A stretch of DNA of 64,000 bases from Pseudomonas syringae (GTDB taxonomy: Bacteria > Pseudomonadota > Gammaproteobacteria > Pseudomonadales > Pseudomonadaceae): the NCBI RefSeq assembly GCF_023278085.1, contig NZ_CP066265.1:4172001-4236000 (forward strand), written 5' to 3'. Both the position numbers and the translations under genes were made by a program. The notes beneath the pieces were generated by a model. The model did not search any database, had not been told where the DNA came from, and worked only from the letters and a program-made list of their open reading frames with translations. Positions 38,550 through 46,685 of this stretch are shown piece after piece. Numbering within the stretch: the stretch's first letter is position 1; every line of letters begins with the position of its first letter.

Positions 38550-39512
38550 CTATCGGGCAGCCGGTTCGACGCGCACCAGCAAATCGGTAAATCGCTCGAC
38601 CTTGATCGGCAGGTTATCGGCCAGCGTGGCCAGCGCCGCATCGGTATCATCCAGCCGGAACACGCCAGACACCCGCATCCCCTGCAACGCCTGCGCATCG
38701 AAACGCAGCAGGCCGTGGCGATAACTCGCGAGGGTTTGCAGCACTTCACTCAGCGGCCGGTCATCAACCCTGAGCACGCCACGCGTCCAGTCAGCCGGGT
38801 CCTTGTTGCCCAGTGCGTGCGGCGTCTGCACTCGCCCGTCCTTGAGCAGCGCCTGCTGACCGCTAGCCACTTTCACTACGTCCGCCGTGTTGGCCTGTGC
38901 GGCGATGGCTGACTCCAGCACGCTGACCGTCGTGCCCTCGTCGCCACGCCGCACCACAAAGCGTGTGCCCAGCGCGGTGACTGTGCCCTGATCCGTGCGC
39001 ACCACAAACGGTCGCTGCACATCTTTGGCCACCTCGACCCACAGTTCGCCTTCCAGCAACTCGATGGTCCGCTGCCGTCCATCGAATTTAACATTCAGCG
39101 CAGAGCCACTGTTCAGTTGCACCTGGCTGCCATCGGCGAGGGAAAACTCGCGCCGTTCGCCGACCGCCGTGTGCTGGTCGGCCATCCACACAGGCAAGCG
39201 CTCGGCACTCATCCAGCCGCACATCAGAACACCGATCAAGGCCAGCGCCTGCACTGCACGCGAGTGGGGTTTTGCCCCCGCCGGTGCGAATGTTTGTCGG
39301 AGTGCGGCTCGCGCAGAAGTGTCGGACAATTCGTCAAAACTGCCCCACATAGAGTGCATGCGCGCCAGTGCCACTTCATGTCCGGGGTCTGCCTGCCGCC
39401 AGCGTTCGAAGGCCTCTCTGTCCGTTGGACTGACCGAGTCATCGTGCAGCAAAGCCAGCCACGACGCGGCCTCGCCAATCATCCGTTCGGAGGGTTCGTG
39501 CCTGTCGCTCAT
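38550..39512 (-). CDS. FecR-family anti-sigma regulator
   Basis: A 320-residue regulator. The N-terminal DUF4880-like part includes EAASWLALLHDDSVSPTDRE, followed by a membrane segment near residues 92-105 (ALALIGVLMCGW) and the FecR domain (EFSLADGSQVQLNSGSALNV). The ATG at 39512 (MSDRHEPSE) overlaps the sigma stop as ATGA, which decides this start over the longer frame from 39548. It probably controls the sigma factor before it and the receptor at 35.3-37.8 kb. Confidence 0.9.
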   Translation of the reverse strand: MSDRHEPSERMIGEAASWLALLHDDSVSPTDREAFERWRQADPGHEVALARMHSMWGSFDELSDTSARAALRQTFAPAGAKPHSRAVQALALIGVLMCGWMSAERLPVWMADQHTAVGERREFSLADGSQVQLNSGSALNVKFDGRQRTIELLEGELWVEVAKDVQRPFVVRTDQGTVTALGTRFVVRRGDEGTTVSVLESAIAAQANTADVVKVASGQQALLKDGRVQTPHALGNKDPADWTRGVLRVDDRPLSEVLQTLASYRHGLLRFDAQALQGMRVSGVFRLDDTDAALATLADNLPIKVERFTDLLVRVEPAAR

Positions 39513-40051
39513 GCGAAATGGCCCGAACTGTGCAGTGTCTTGTAGCAATGCACCATGACACTGGCCATGTACTGTTTGACCATGCTGGAGGACACACCCA
39601 AGTGAGTGGCGATTTCGCTGTACGTCAGCCCATCAAGGCGATGGAGCAGAAAAGCCTGGCGTGGTTTCTCGGGCAGGCCTTCGAGCAACCGGGCGATTCG
39701 CTCCAGGATCTGCAATGCGGCATGAATCGCCTCAGGGCCGGGAGCGTCGGTTCCGTCGGCATGCAACGCCAGCGCATCAAGGTAGGCACGCTCGACCTTG
39801 CGCCGCCGCGCACCATCGATCAGCAAGCGAGTTGCGGTGGTCGCCAGGAAAGCGCGCGGTTCCTTGAGATTGGGCGGTTCGGTCAGGGTAAGAATTCGCA
39901 CGAAAGCGTCATGAGCCAGATCAGCCGCGCGCTGCGAGCAGCCGATCTTTTTCCGCAGCCAGTTCTGCAACCACGAGTGATGGTCGCTGTAGAGCTCGGT
40001 CATTTGCTGGCGACGACTGGCGTCGTCATCAACCGCGGAAAAGTCGCGCAT
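39509..40051 (-). CDS. FecI-type ECF sigma factor
   Basis: A 180-residue iron-starvation sigma factor. Region 2 contains DLAHDAFVRILTL and region 4 LTYSEIATHLGVSSSMVKQY. It is translationally coupled to the FecR gene. The paired receptor gene lies beyond the HPF-like gene on the same strand. An upstream Fur-like box suggests iron repression. It is a second, independent copy of the system found at 30.3-35.0 kb. Confidence 0.92.
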   Translation of the reverse strand: MRDFSAVDDDASRRQQMTELYSDHHSWLQNWLRKKIGCSQRAADLAHDAFVRILTLTEPPNLKEPRAFLATTATRLLIDGARRRKVERAYLDALALHADGTDAPGPEAIHAALQILERIARLLEGLPEKPRQAFLLHRLDGLTYSEIATHLGVSSSMVKQYMASVMVHCYKTLHSSGHFA

Positions 40052-40072
40052 ACGTCAATGCATCTCAAACAC

Positions 40073-40091
40073 GAAAAATTATCATTAACGC
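40073..40091. promoter_or_regulatory. Fur-like box upstream of the second sigma gene
   Basis: GAAAAATTATCATTAACGC (reverse GCGTTAATGATAATTTTTC) contains the core AATGATAAT of Fur boxes and lies 22 bp before the sigma start on the minus strand. Confidence 0.75.
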
Positions 40092-40215
40092 AAAAGATGA
40101 CAGCAAAACCTCTGAGCAGCAAGCGCCGGAGCAACGCGACCGCTGATCAGTCATCAAGAACCAAAAGGACTATTACCCGGTCAACTTATGCAGAACCATT
40201 GAGCAGGTGAATGAT

Positions 40216-40548
40216 ATGGACAATCCTTTTCAGATGATCACAGACACATTCCACCCCGATTACCGGGTGAATCTGAGCATTCAAGGGCTGGACGGCAGCA
40301 TCATGCTGACCCTCTCCAATGAACGCGGAGTGGTTGCCAAGCGCCTGATCAGCGCTGCGCAACGTAACGATCCCCAGCGCCTGCGCAAGCTTATCGAAAG
40401 CGTGCAGTTCGGCATCGCCATCGAGCGTGGCGAGAGTGCGATCAAGATTCTGGCGGCGATGACGGACGGTGTCACACTGCAAAAAAACCCGGCGCCCGCA
40501 AATGGTCTGTGGTCACGGGATCAGGCCGTCGTCAACGCCGGAGCGTGA
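40216..40548 (+). CDS. DUF3509-family small protein
   Basis: A 110-residue soluble protein beginning MDNPFQMITDTFHPDYRVNL, with the look of the Pseudomonas DUF3509 family; function unknown. A GTG at 40207 is in frame, but the ATG at 40216 lies after GAGCAGGTG at proper spacing. No membrane segment or signal is seen. Confidence 0.72.
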   Translation: MDNPFQMITDTFHPDYRVNLSIQGLDGSIMLTLSNERGVVAKRLISAAQRNDPQRLRKLIESVQFGIAIERGESAIKILAAMTDGVTLQKNPAPANGLWSRDQAVVNAGA

Positions 40549-40780
40549 CGAAACCCCGACTGTCACGGCTGTCTTTGCCTGCTCGTACATATCCCCTCCC
40601 CCGGTCGTCCTCCGTGACGACCGCGACCTGCAGCTCTCATCGAATCGCCCTCCAGCCGTCTCGCAGGTTCAGCTAAAGGACAGATACAACCTGCTACAAC
40701 ACTTCTTGCGCAGAAACATTCGAGCAACTGGGCATTCAGCTCAGCGCCACTGCACCTGCGGTTAACGCCGAGGAGGCAAC

Positions 40781-41113
40781 ATGTTCTTACGTTATGGGGT
40801 ACTGATCGCATCACTTGCGATCGCATCAGGCTGTGTCGAAGAGCGAGTGGTGCATGAGCGACCGCACGCACATCATGAATACGTCGAAGAAGTCATCGCG
40901 CCGCAAGCGCCGCCCGAGCGAATAGTCGAGGTGGAACCCGCGCCGCGTCCCGGCTATATATGGGCACGCGGTTACTGGCACTGGAACGGCCAGCGCTTTG
41001 TGCCGGTTCACGGTCACTGGGAAGCAGAACGACCCGGCTATCGCTATGTGCATCCGCACTGGGAGAGCGCAGGTGACGGCTGGCACTGGCACGCCGGGGT
41101 CTGGCTCAACTAA
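40781..41113 (+). CDS. Lipoprotein with tryptophan/glycine repeats (YXWGXW-like)
   Basis: A 110-residue protein with a lipobox LAIASGC (Cys18) and a C-terminal run of aromatic repeats of the form GYWHWNGQRFVPVHGHW, as in small secreted YXWGXW proteins. The ATG is preceded by GAGGAGGCAAC. Histidine-rich N-terminal region (HERPHAHHEYVEE). Function unknown; an envelope role is likely from the lipobox. Confidence 0.75.
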   Translation: MFLRYGVLIASLAIASGCVEERVVHERPHAHHEYVEEVIAPQAPPERIVEVEPAPRPGYIWARGYWHWNGQRFVPVHGHWEAERPGYRYVHPHWESAGDGWHWHAGVWLN

Positions 41114-41171
41114 AACTTTCCTTACAGCAAGCACCTGGCGGCATCTTTCATGGATGCCGCTGGCGCTTCGA

Positions 41172-41660
41172 TCAGACCTCGCCCTTCTCTTCCGTCACGG
41201 CACCTTTGACCGCGCTGGATGAATCGGGGATTTTCGCCGACGGGTATTTGTACGACGCGTAGCGCACGACCAGAATCGCGAACGCCAGTAACAGAATGCC
41301 GCCACACAAATAGATGATGCCGATGTCGGGCGGATTGTGGTGGGACACGTCGGAAATCAGCAGGCGGGTCAGTGCGGTGATCGCAACATAGATCAGGAAG
41401 CGCACAGGCATGTGATTGGTCTTGAAATAAATCCCGGTCATCGCCCCCAGTTCGAGATAGATGAACAGCAACAGGATGTCATCGACGGTGACGTTGCCTT
41501 TCTCGACCATCCCCAGAAACGCGACCACTGACGCCCAGGCAGTGATTGCACCGATCGCGAACAGCGCAAGAAAGTGGAAGCTCTCGACACAGAGATTGCC
41601 AAGCGATTCGGCTTGCCCGTGCACCCGATGCCTTATCTTTACGGCCCATTTGTTTCCCAT
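41172..41660 (-). CDS. psiE: PsiE-like phosphate-starvation-inducible membrane protein
   Basis: A 162-residue inner-membrane protein with about four hydrophobic segments (FHFLALFAIGAITAW, LLFIYLELGAMTGIYF, VAITALTRLLI, IIYLCGGILLLAFAILVV). The central YLELGAMTGIYFKTNHMPVR block is characteristic of PsiE. The ATG at 41660 follows AGAGGTAAGCGTC; the longer frame from 41792 is rejected. It is convergent with the upstream lipoprotein gene. Function unknown in the family. Confidence 0.82.
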   Translation of the reverse strand: MGNKWAVKIRHRVHGQAESLGNLCVESFHFLALFAIGAITAWASVVAFLGMVEKGNVTVDDILLLFIYLELGAMTGIYFKTNHMPVRFLIYVAITALTRLLISDVSHHNPPDIGIIYLCGGILLLAFAILVVRYASYKYPSAKIPDSSSAVKGAVTEEKGEV

Positions 41661-42066
41661 GACGCTTACCTCTGAACCTTCGTTTATGCCGACCGGACAC
41701 CGCCGGGTACTCGTGACACCTGTGTGTGGCCTGCTATATAAAGCAGGAACAGGGCCATAGGCTATGGTTGAGAGCGCGACGGGATGTCGCAAGGCACATT
41801 TGCAGGGTAAAAAAGATGCTCAAATGCCACTATTCAAACAGCGCTTGATTGCTCCAGCCCTTTTACTGTATAAAAACACAGTAATCGAGAAGTCACCCTC
41901 AGACGCAGATGCGTGGGTGAACGGCTTCAATGTGGCGCACCGCTCTCTCTGACCGGCACGCTGGTCATGCACGATCACTGCTTTTGCATTACCCGCGGGT
42001 CAGCGCGTGAAGCACTGGACGTCCGGGTCTAGCCCTATCAACACTGGATAAGACGACGAGGCCAAA
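41661..42066. other. Intergenic region between psiE and yebG
   Basis: 406 bp with divergent promoters. It holds a strong LexA box at 41864-41883. A short open frame (41764-41952) crosses the box and has no coding support. Nothing else is recognised. Confidence 0.5.
41864..41883. promoter_or_regulatory. LexA (SOS) box
   Basis: TACTGTATAAAAACACAGTA is a full CTGT-N8-ACAG LexA site with an AT-rich core. It lies 183 bp upstream of yebG, a known SOS gene in other gamma-proteobacteria. Confidence 0.88.
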
Positions 42067-42333
42067 ATGGCTGTTGAAACCCTTTACCGCAGTACCCGCG
42101 ATCTGGAGACTACTTTCGTGGACCGTAAACTCGCCGATGCGCACGATCAAATGCTCGAGCTGGCCGAGCTGCTCACTGACGTCCTGGTCAAGAACGTACC
42201 GGGGATCTCCGAGAAACACGCGGAAGACGCGAGCATTTACATGGCGAAGAACCGGGCCGTTTTTGCGGCAGCGTTCAAAAACAACGCTACAGCGCTGAAC
42301 GAACTGTCGGAGACAGCCAGTACAGAAAGCTGA
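42067..42333 (+). CDS. yebG: SOS-induced YebG-like protein
   Basis: An 88-residue protein of the YebG family: MAVETLYRSTRDLETTFVDR and ADAHDQMLELAELLTDVL follow the E. coli pattern (MAVEVKY; ADAYDKMLDTADLL). YebG is LexA-regulated and DNA-damage inducible; its molecular role is unclear. The LexA box upstream supports the assignment. The ATG follows GACGAGGCCAAA. Confidence 0.87.
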   Translation: MAVETLYRSTRDLETTFVDRKLADAHDQMLELAELLTDVLVKNVPGISEKHAEDASIYMAKNRAVFAAAFKNNATALNELSETASTES

Positions 42334-42352
42334 CGGACATCCGAACGAATCT

Positions 42353-42374
42353 CGACCCTTTCGTTTGAGGGTCG
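42353..42374 (+). terminator. Weak hairpin after yebG
   Basis: CGACCCT and AGGGTCG form a 7-bp stem 19 bp after the stop, without a clear T run. Confidence 0.4.
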
Positions 42375-43042
42375 TTAACCATTCTCATTTATGGCTTGCC
42401 CAGATGACTGCAGTCCTGTTACAACTCTTGGCTGTCGAGGTTCGAATGTATAGTTTCAGCTGAATACCATGTAACGCGACTCCCGATAACCTCTCGCTGT
42501 ACCTCCGCTGCAAACTCGTTACATAGTAAAGTTCCGCACCGTCATAATATCAGCGTCATTTTTTGTGAACCTCTTCTCTTTTAATGTCATTAATCAGGCG
42601 TCAGGATTTTGCTGTAGTGAGTCACTTCACTGCCCCTCATTTTTTGTTTGAACTTTTTGCCATCACGCTGAATTAGAGTATTCATTCCCGCCCTGACAAC
42701 AGCAGACAATAAGCCACCACCCCCCTGAAAGCCTAGTATTCATTGGTCCAAACGCACCCATGAACGCGCAGAGCCGAGCGCCTGACCGTGTTTAAAAATG
42801 AAAGTTCCTAGCAATCCTTACATCGAAAAATACTTAATAAAAAGTTTGGCTTTATTAAAGTGTTCTGCTAATAATTCCAGCAAATCCGGGTAACAAGGCA
42901 TTTTGCTACATCACACTGAAGTGAACATCGAGTATCAACTCCGATCTTTCCCGCCCGAGAAACCCATCAACTCGCAAGCTGTCCGAGCCCATTGCCCGGT
43001 TCAGTTGCTGTGCGGCGCGCTCAACAGCGCGGGAGGAAATAA
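42375..43042 (+). promoter_or_regulatory. Long AT-rich leader of the wecB-nfr exopolysaccharide locus
   Basis: About 670 bp without a coding frame and visibly richer in A/T than its surroundings. TTGGCT (42846-42851), 17 bp, TAATAA (42869-42874, preceded by TGC) is a fair sigma-70 promoter with an extended -10, leaving a leader of about 160 bases. The length suggests complex regulation. Confidence 0.45.
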
Positions 43043-44293
43043 ATGGCTGGTCAGCAACCCAGAATGAAGGTCCTTTCGATTTTCGGCACTCGCCCGGAGG
43101 CTATCAAGATGGCGCCTCTGGTCAGAGCACTGGCCGCAGAGCCGGGTATCGATTCAAGAATCTGCATCACCGGTCAGCATCAGAGCATGCTGCAGCAAGT
43201 GCTGGACATGTTCGAGCTCAAGGCGGATTACAGCCTTGACGTGATGCGTCCAGGGCAGACACTGAATTCTCTGACGGCAGCGCTGTACGCGGCTATCGAT
43301 CCGATCCTGGACGAAATGCAGCCGGACAAGGTTCTGGTGCACGGCGATACCACCTCGGCCATGGTGGCAGCGATGTCGGCGTTTCATCGTCGCATCCCCA
43401 TCGGCCACGTCGAGGCTGGCTTGCGCACCGGTGATATCCGTCAGCCTTGGCCTGAGGAAATGAACCGTCGCTGCATCGATCTGATCTCCGATCATTTGTT
43501 CGCGCCAACCGCCGAGTCGCGGCGCAACGTGCTGGGCGAGCGCCTGCAGGGTATTTCTTTCGTGACGGGCAACACCGTCATTGACGCCTTGCAGCTGACC
43601 GCCCAGCGAATCGATTCGAACCGTCAGTTGTGCCATGCACTGGATCGCCAATTTTCGTTCCTGGTGCCAGACCGCAAAGTGCTGGTGGTGACCGGTCATC
43701 GCCGCGAGAACTTCGGCGACGGCTTCCTGAACATCTGCAAGGCGCTGGGTGAACTCGCGCAGCGTGACGACATACAGATCGTCTACCCGGTACACCTGAA
43801 CCCCAACGTGCTGGGGCCGGTGACCGAACATTTGGGCGACCTGCCCAATGTGCATTTGATCAAACCGCTGGATTACCTGTCGTTCGTGCGCCTGATGCAA
43901 CGCTCCCACGTGATCCTCACCGATTCCGGTGGCGTGCAGGAAGAAGCGCCGTCGCTGGGCAAACCGGTGCTGGTCATGCGCGACGTCACCGAGCGGCCTG
44001 AAGCCGTCGCGGCTGGCACTGTGCGCCTGGTGGGCACCGAACCGGACGCCATCACTCGCGGCGTGAACGCCTTGTTTGACAACGACGAGCTCTGGCAGAA
44101 CGCTGCCCGCGCCGCCAACCCCTACGGTGACGGTAAGGCCAGTGCGCGTATCGTCGATGCGCTGATGGGGCGCCCGGTAAACGAATTTGTCGCTGAAATG
44201 CCGCGTCGTCGCCCGGACCCGGTCGATGTTATGCCTGGCGTCATGCCCGGGCACCTGCAACAACATGCGCAAGTGCGTTCAATGGCCAGTTAA
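43043..44293 (+). CDS. wecB: UDP-N-acetylglucosamine 2-epimerase WecB
   Basis: Non-hydrolysing epimerase making UDP-ManNAc from UDP-GlcNAc in the cytoplasm. Family signatures are clear: IFGTRPEAIKMAPL, HGDTTSAMVAAMSAFHRRIP, GHVEAGLRTGD, PWPEEMNRR, VVTGHRRENFG and LTDSGGVQEEAPSLGKPVL. The 416-residue length is slightly longer than usual because of a C-terminal tail of about 40 residues. The ATG follows GGGAGGAAATAA. It heads the locus with the NfrB-like synthase, which suggests it supplies the sugar for that polymer rather than for a common antigen. Confidence 0.95.
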   Translation: MAGQQPRMKVLSIFGTRPEAIKMAPLVRALAAEPGIDSRICITGQHQSMLQQVLDMFELKADYSLDVMRPGQTLNSLTAALYAAIDPILDEMQPDKVLVHGDTTSAMVAAMSAFHRRIPIGHVEAGLRTGDIRQPWPEEMNRRCIDLISDHLFAPTAESRRNVLGERLQGISFVTGNTVIDALQLTAQRIDSNRQLCHALDRQFSFLVPDRKVLVVTGHRRENFGDGFLNICKALGELAQRDDIQIVYPVHLNPNVLGPVTEHLGDLPNVHLIKPLDYLSFVRLMQRSHVILTDSGGVQEEAPSLGKPVLVMRDVTERPEAVAAGTVRLVGTEPDAITRGVNALFDNDELWQNAARAANPYGDGKASARIVDALMGRPVNEFVAEMPRRRPDPVDVMPGVMPGHLQQHAQVRSMAS

Positions 44294-44456
44294 TACAGCG
44301 AGATGTTCGCGCTACAACCCACAATCGAATCCGCAGCAGACAGTCCGTAGACGTTACGGGCACACGGTTCACGCCCTGTGCCCGTCAGGCCTTTCTCGCG
44401 GACCTGCTGCCTGCTTCAAGACCCAATGGCCTTGAGCCCTTACCGAGACATACCCG

Positions 44457-46673
44457 ATGAAATCTTCCGTTACCGTAAACATGGGCGCGCTGAGCGCCTT
44501 TGCCTGCGGAATGAGCCTGCTGGCTCTGATGCCCACCTTCGCTCTGGCCGCCGACAGTCCCTTGACCCTGGCGATCAACCGGATCACTGCCGACAACCGT
44601 CAGGAGCGAGTGGTCGAGCTGCGGGAACTGGGTATCGATCGCCCGATCATTCTCAGCGCCAGTGATGCGCGCCGGGAGCTGTACCTGCCAGTGCCAGCCA
44701 ATGTGCCACTGACTGACGCGACGCTGAATTTTGACGCCAGTTACCTGAACGGCGAAGCAGGCCGCAACACGCTGCTGCTGTCGCTGGACGGCTATCCGGT
44801 ACGTGCCCTTGGCCTTAACGAAGAACAGGGCAATGCCAGCACGGTACTGGGTGTTGACAAAGCGGCGCGGGAAAGCGGCTCGGTGCGTCTGGGCGTTGCC
44901 TGGTCCTCGGTGATCTCGAAAGTACTCTGTGAAGACGAACGCGCCATCGGCAACGTACTGCGCATTGATCCGCACACCCGGCTGACCTACAGCTATGACG
45001 CCAGCCAGTTGCAGGATGTCGGCGCGGCGTGGACCGCACTGCCCGGCAAACCCGGTCTGCTGGTCGCACCGGGCACCTTGTCCGCTGCCAGCTACGATGC
45101 TGCCTGGCGCCTGGGCGTTGCTCTGGAACGAATCGGCAAGCAGGCCCGTATCCTGCCGTTTCCTGCCGTACAGGACAGCCTTGATCTGAGCAATCTGCGT
45201 ATTCCGGCAGAACTCATGCAGATCCCGGCGTTTGCCAGCCTGAATGGCAAAGGCGTTTACACCCTGCGCGATCAGGCTGAAATCGGTGCCCTGCTGATGC
45301 TCGGCCAGACACCTGCGCTGCAGGCAGACCTGGCCATCAGCGACCCGCAACTGCTCAAGGCCATCGATGACTCGCTCGACGCGCTGCAAGCGCAAGTCCA
45401 GAGTGTCGATGCATCGGCCGCTGGCGCACTGAGCCAATGGCGTGAGCGCCACATCAAAAAGCCGCTTGCCAACAGCGCTGGCGACGACGTCAGCCTGGCG
45501 TTGCTCGGCAATCGCGCCTTGCTGATGATCAAGCCGGAATCGGCGAACAAGGCCATTGGCCTGTTCAGCTCGGCGTGGAACAAACTGGCCCGCAGCCGCC
45601 AATTGACCATCGGCGAAGAAGCGGCCATGCCGCTCAGCGAAGACGGTCGTGTGGCATTGACGCGCCTGGGCGGCAAGCCCGGGACGGTCGACGTGCTGGC
45701 GAAAACCGACTGGACCGCTTCGTTCCCGCTGGGCAGCGTGGCCTATGACGGTCGCGTACCGGTCACCGCCATGATCGATGTGGCGGCCGCACCGGGTGCG
45801 TCAGGCACGCCTCCGGTTGCTACTGTGTTTCTCAACGATTACCTGATCGGTGCGTTGCAGTTGACGGCCGACGGCAAGAAAGAACGCATCGAAGCACGGA
45901 TTCCGCAATACGCTCTGGCGGCGCAGAACACCTTGCGTGTGTCTTTCCAGCGTCAGCCGGTCAGCAACATGTGCCTGGAAACGCCACAGGCGTTCCCGAT
46001 CTCGGTACTGCCGACCAGCCATGTGGTACTGGACAAGGTCAACCCGGACAGCAATTTCTCCGGGATGGCCGCGCGCTTCGCAACCGACACTCAACTGATG
46101 GTGCCTAAGGGCTACCTCGAACGTCCGGCCAGCAGCCTGCCGCAGGTTGTCCGTGTTGCCAGCGCGGCCGGTGTTTCGCCGTTGCGCGCCCAACTCAGCG
46201 TCAGTGACGACGCCAGTGTTGCAGTGACACCGGCCAAGGCGTTTCTGGCCTTCGAGCTGCCGGTCAAGGACGCTGCCGAGTCGGTCAAGGCCGATAACGA
46301 AGGCCATCTGCTGATCAACCACAAAGAACAGACGCTGCTGGATCTCAAGACCCTCAATCACCTGGCCTCCCTGCAAGTGATCGAGGCTGGCAGTCAGCAC
46401 GGTATGGTCTATCGCACACTGGGCGGTCAGGCCCCGGTCTTCGAGCGTCCGTTGCTGCTGGAACGCGGCAATGCAACCCTGCTCGCCGACAGCGGCCCGG
46501 TGGCGACTTTTGACGCCAATGATCCAACCGGCAGCAAGATGATCGAAGAAGAAGAAACCACCGGCATCGAAGCCTGGCGCAAACCGTCGCTGCTGTGGCT
46601 GATTCCGGCCGGTATCGTGCTCTTTCTCATCCTGTTGCTGGCTGGCCGTAACGCCCGTCGCAATCGCTCGTAA
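44457..46673 (+). CDS. BcsB-like periplasmic polysaccharide synthase subunit
   Basis: A 738-residue membrane-anchored periplasmic protein with a signal peptide (LLALMPTFALAAD) and one C-terminal membrane helix (LLWLIPAGIVLFLILLLAG) followed by RNARRNRS. This is the topology of BcsB, the partner of cellulose synthase; segments such as TLNFDASYLNGEAGRNTLLL and YLIGALQL fit its jelly-roll domains. Next to an NfrB-like synthase it may guide a non-cellulose polymer. The gap after wecB is 163 bp; the next gene follows after 12 bp. Function inferred from fold and context. Confidence 0.78.
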   Translation: MKSSVTVNMGALSAFACGMSLLALMPTFALAADSPLTLAINRITADNRQERVVELRELGIDRPIILSASDARRELYLPVPANVPLTDATLNFDASYLNGEAGRNTLLLSLDGYPVRALGLNEEQGNASTVLGVDKAARESGSVRLGVAWSSVISKVLCEDERAIGNVLRIDPHTRLTYSYDASQLQDVGAAWTALPGKPGLLVAPGTLSAASYDAAWRLGVALERIGKQARILPFPAVQDSLDLSNLRIPAELMQIPAFASLNGKGVYTLRDQAEIGALLMLGQTPALQADLAISDPQLLKAIDDSLDALQAQVQSVDASAAGALSQWRERHIKKPLANSAGDDVSLALLGNRALLMIKPESANKAIGLFSSAWNKLARSRQLTIGEEAAMPLSEDGRVALTRLGGKPGTVDVLAKTDWTASFPLGSVAYDGRVPVTAMIDVAAAPGASGTPPVATVFLNDYLIGALQLTADGKKERIEARIPQYALAAQNTLRVSFQRQPVSNMCLETPQAFPISVLPTSHVVLDKVNPDSNFSGMAARFATDTQLMVPKGYLERPASSLPQVVRVASAAGVSPLRAQLSVSDDASVAVTPAKAFLAFELPVKDAAESVKADNEGHLLINHKEQTLLDLKTLNHLASLQVIEAGSQHGMVYRTLGGQAPVFERPLLLERGNATLLADSGPVATFDANDPTGSKMIEEEETTGIEAWRKPSLLWLIPAGIVLFLILLLAGRNARRNRS

Positions 46674-46685
46674 CGGATCGCCGCA

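Noticed and set aside
41764..41952. 62-residue frame upstream of yebG
   Set aside because: It runs through the LexA box, has no ribosome site and no recognisable sequence.
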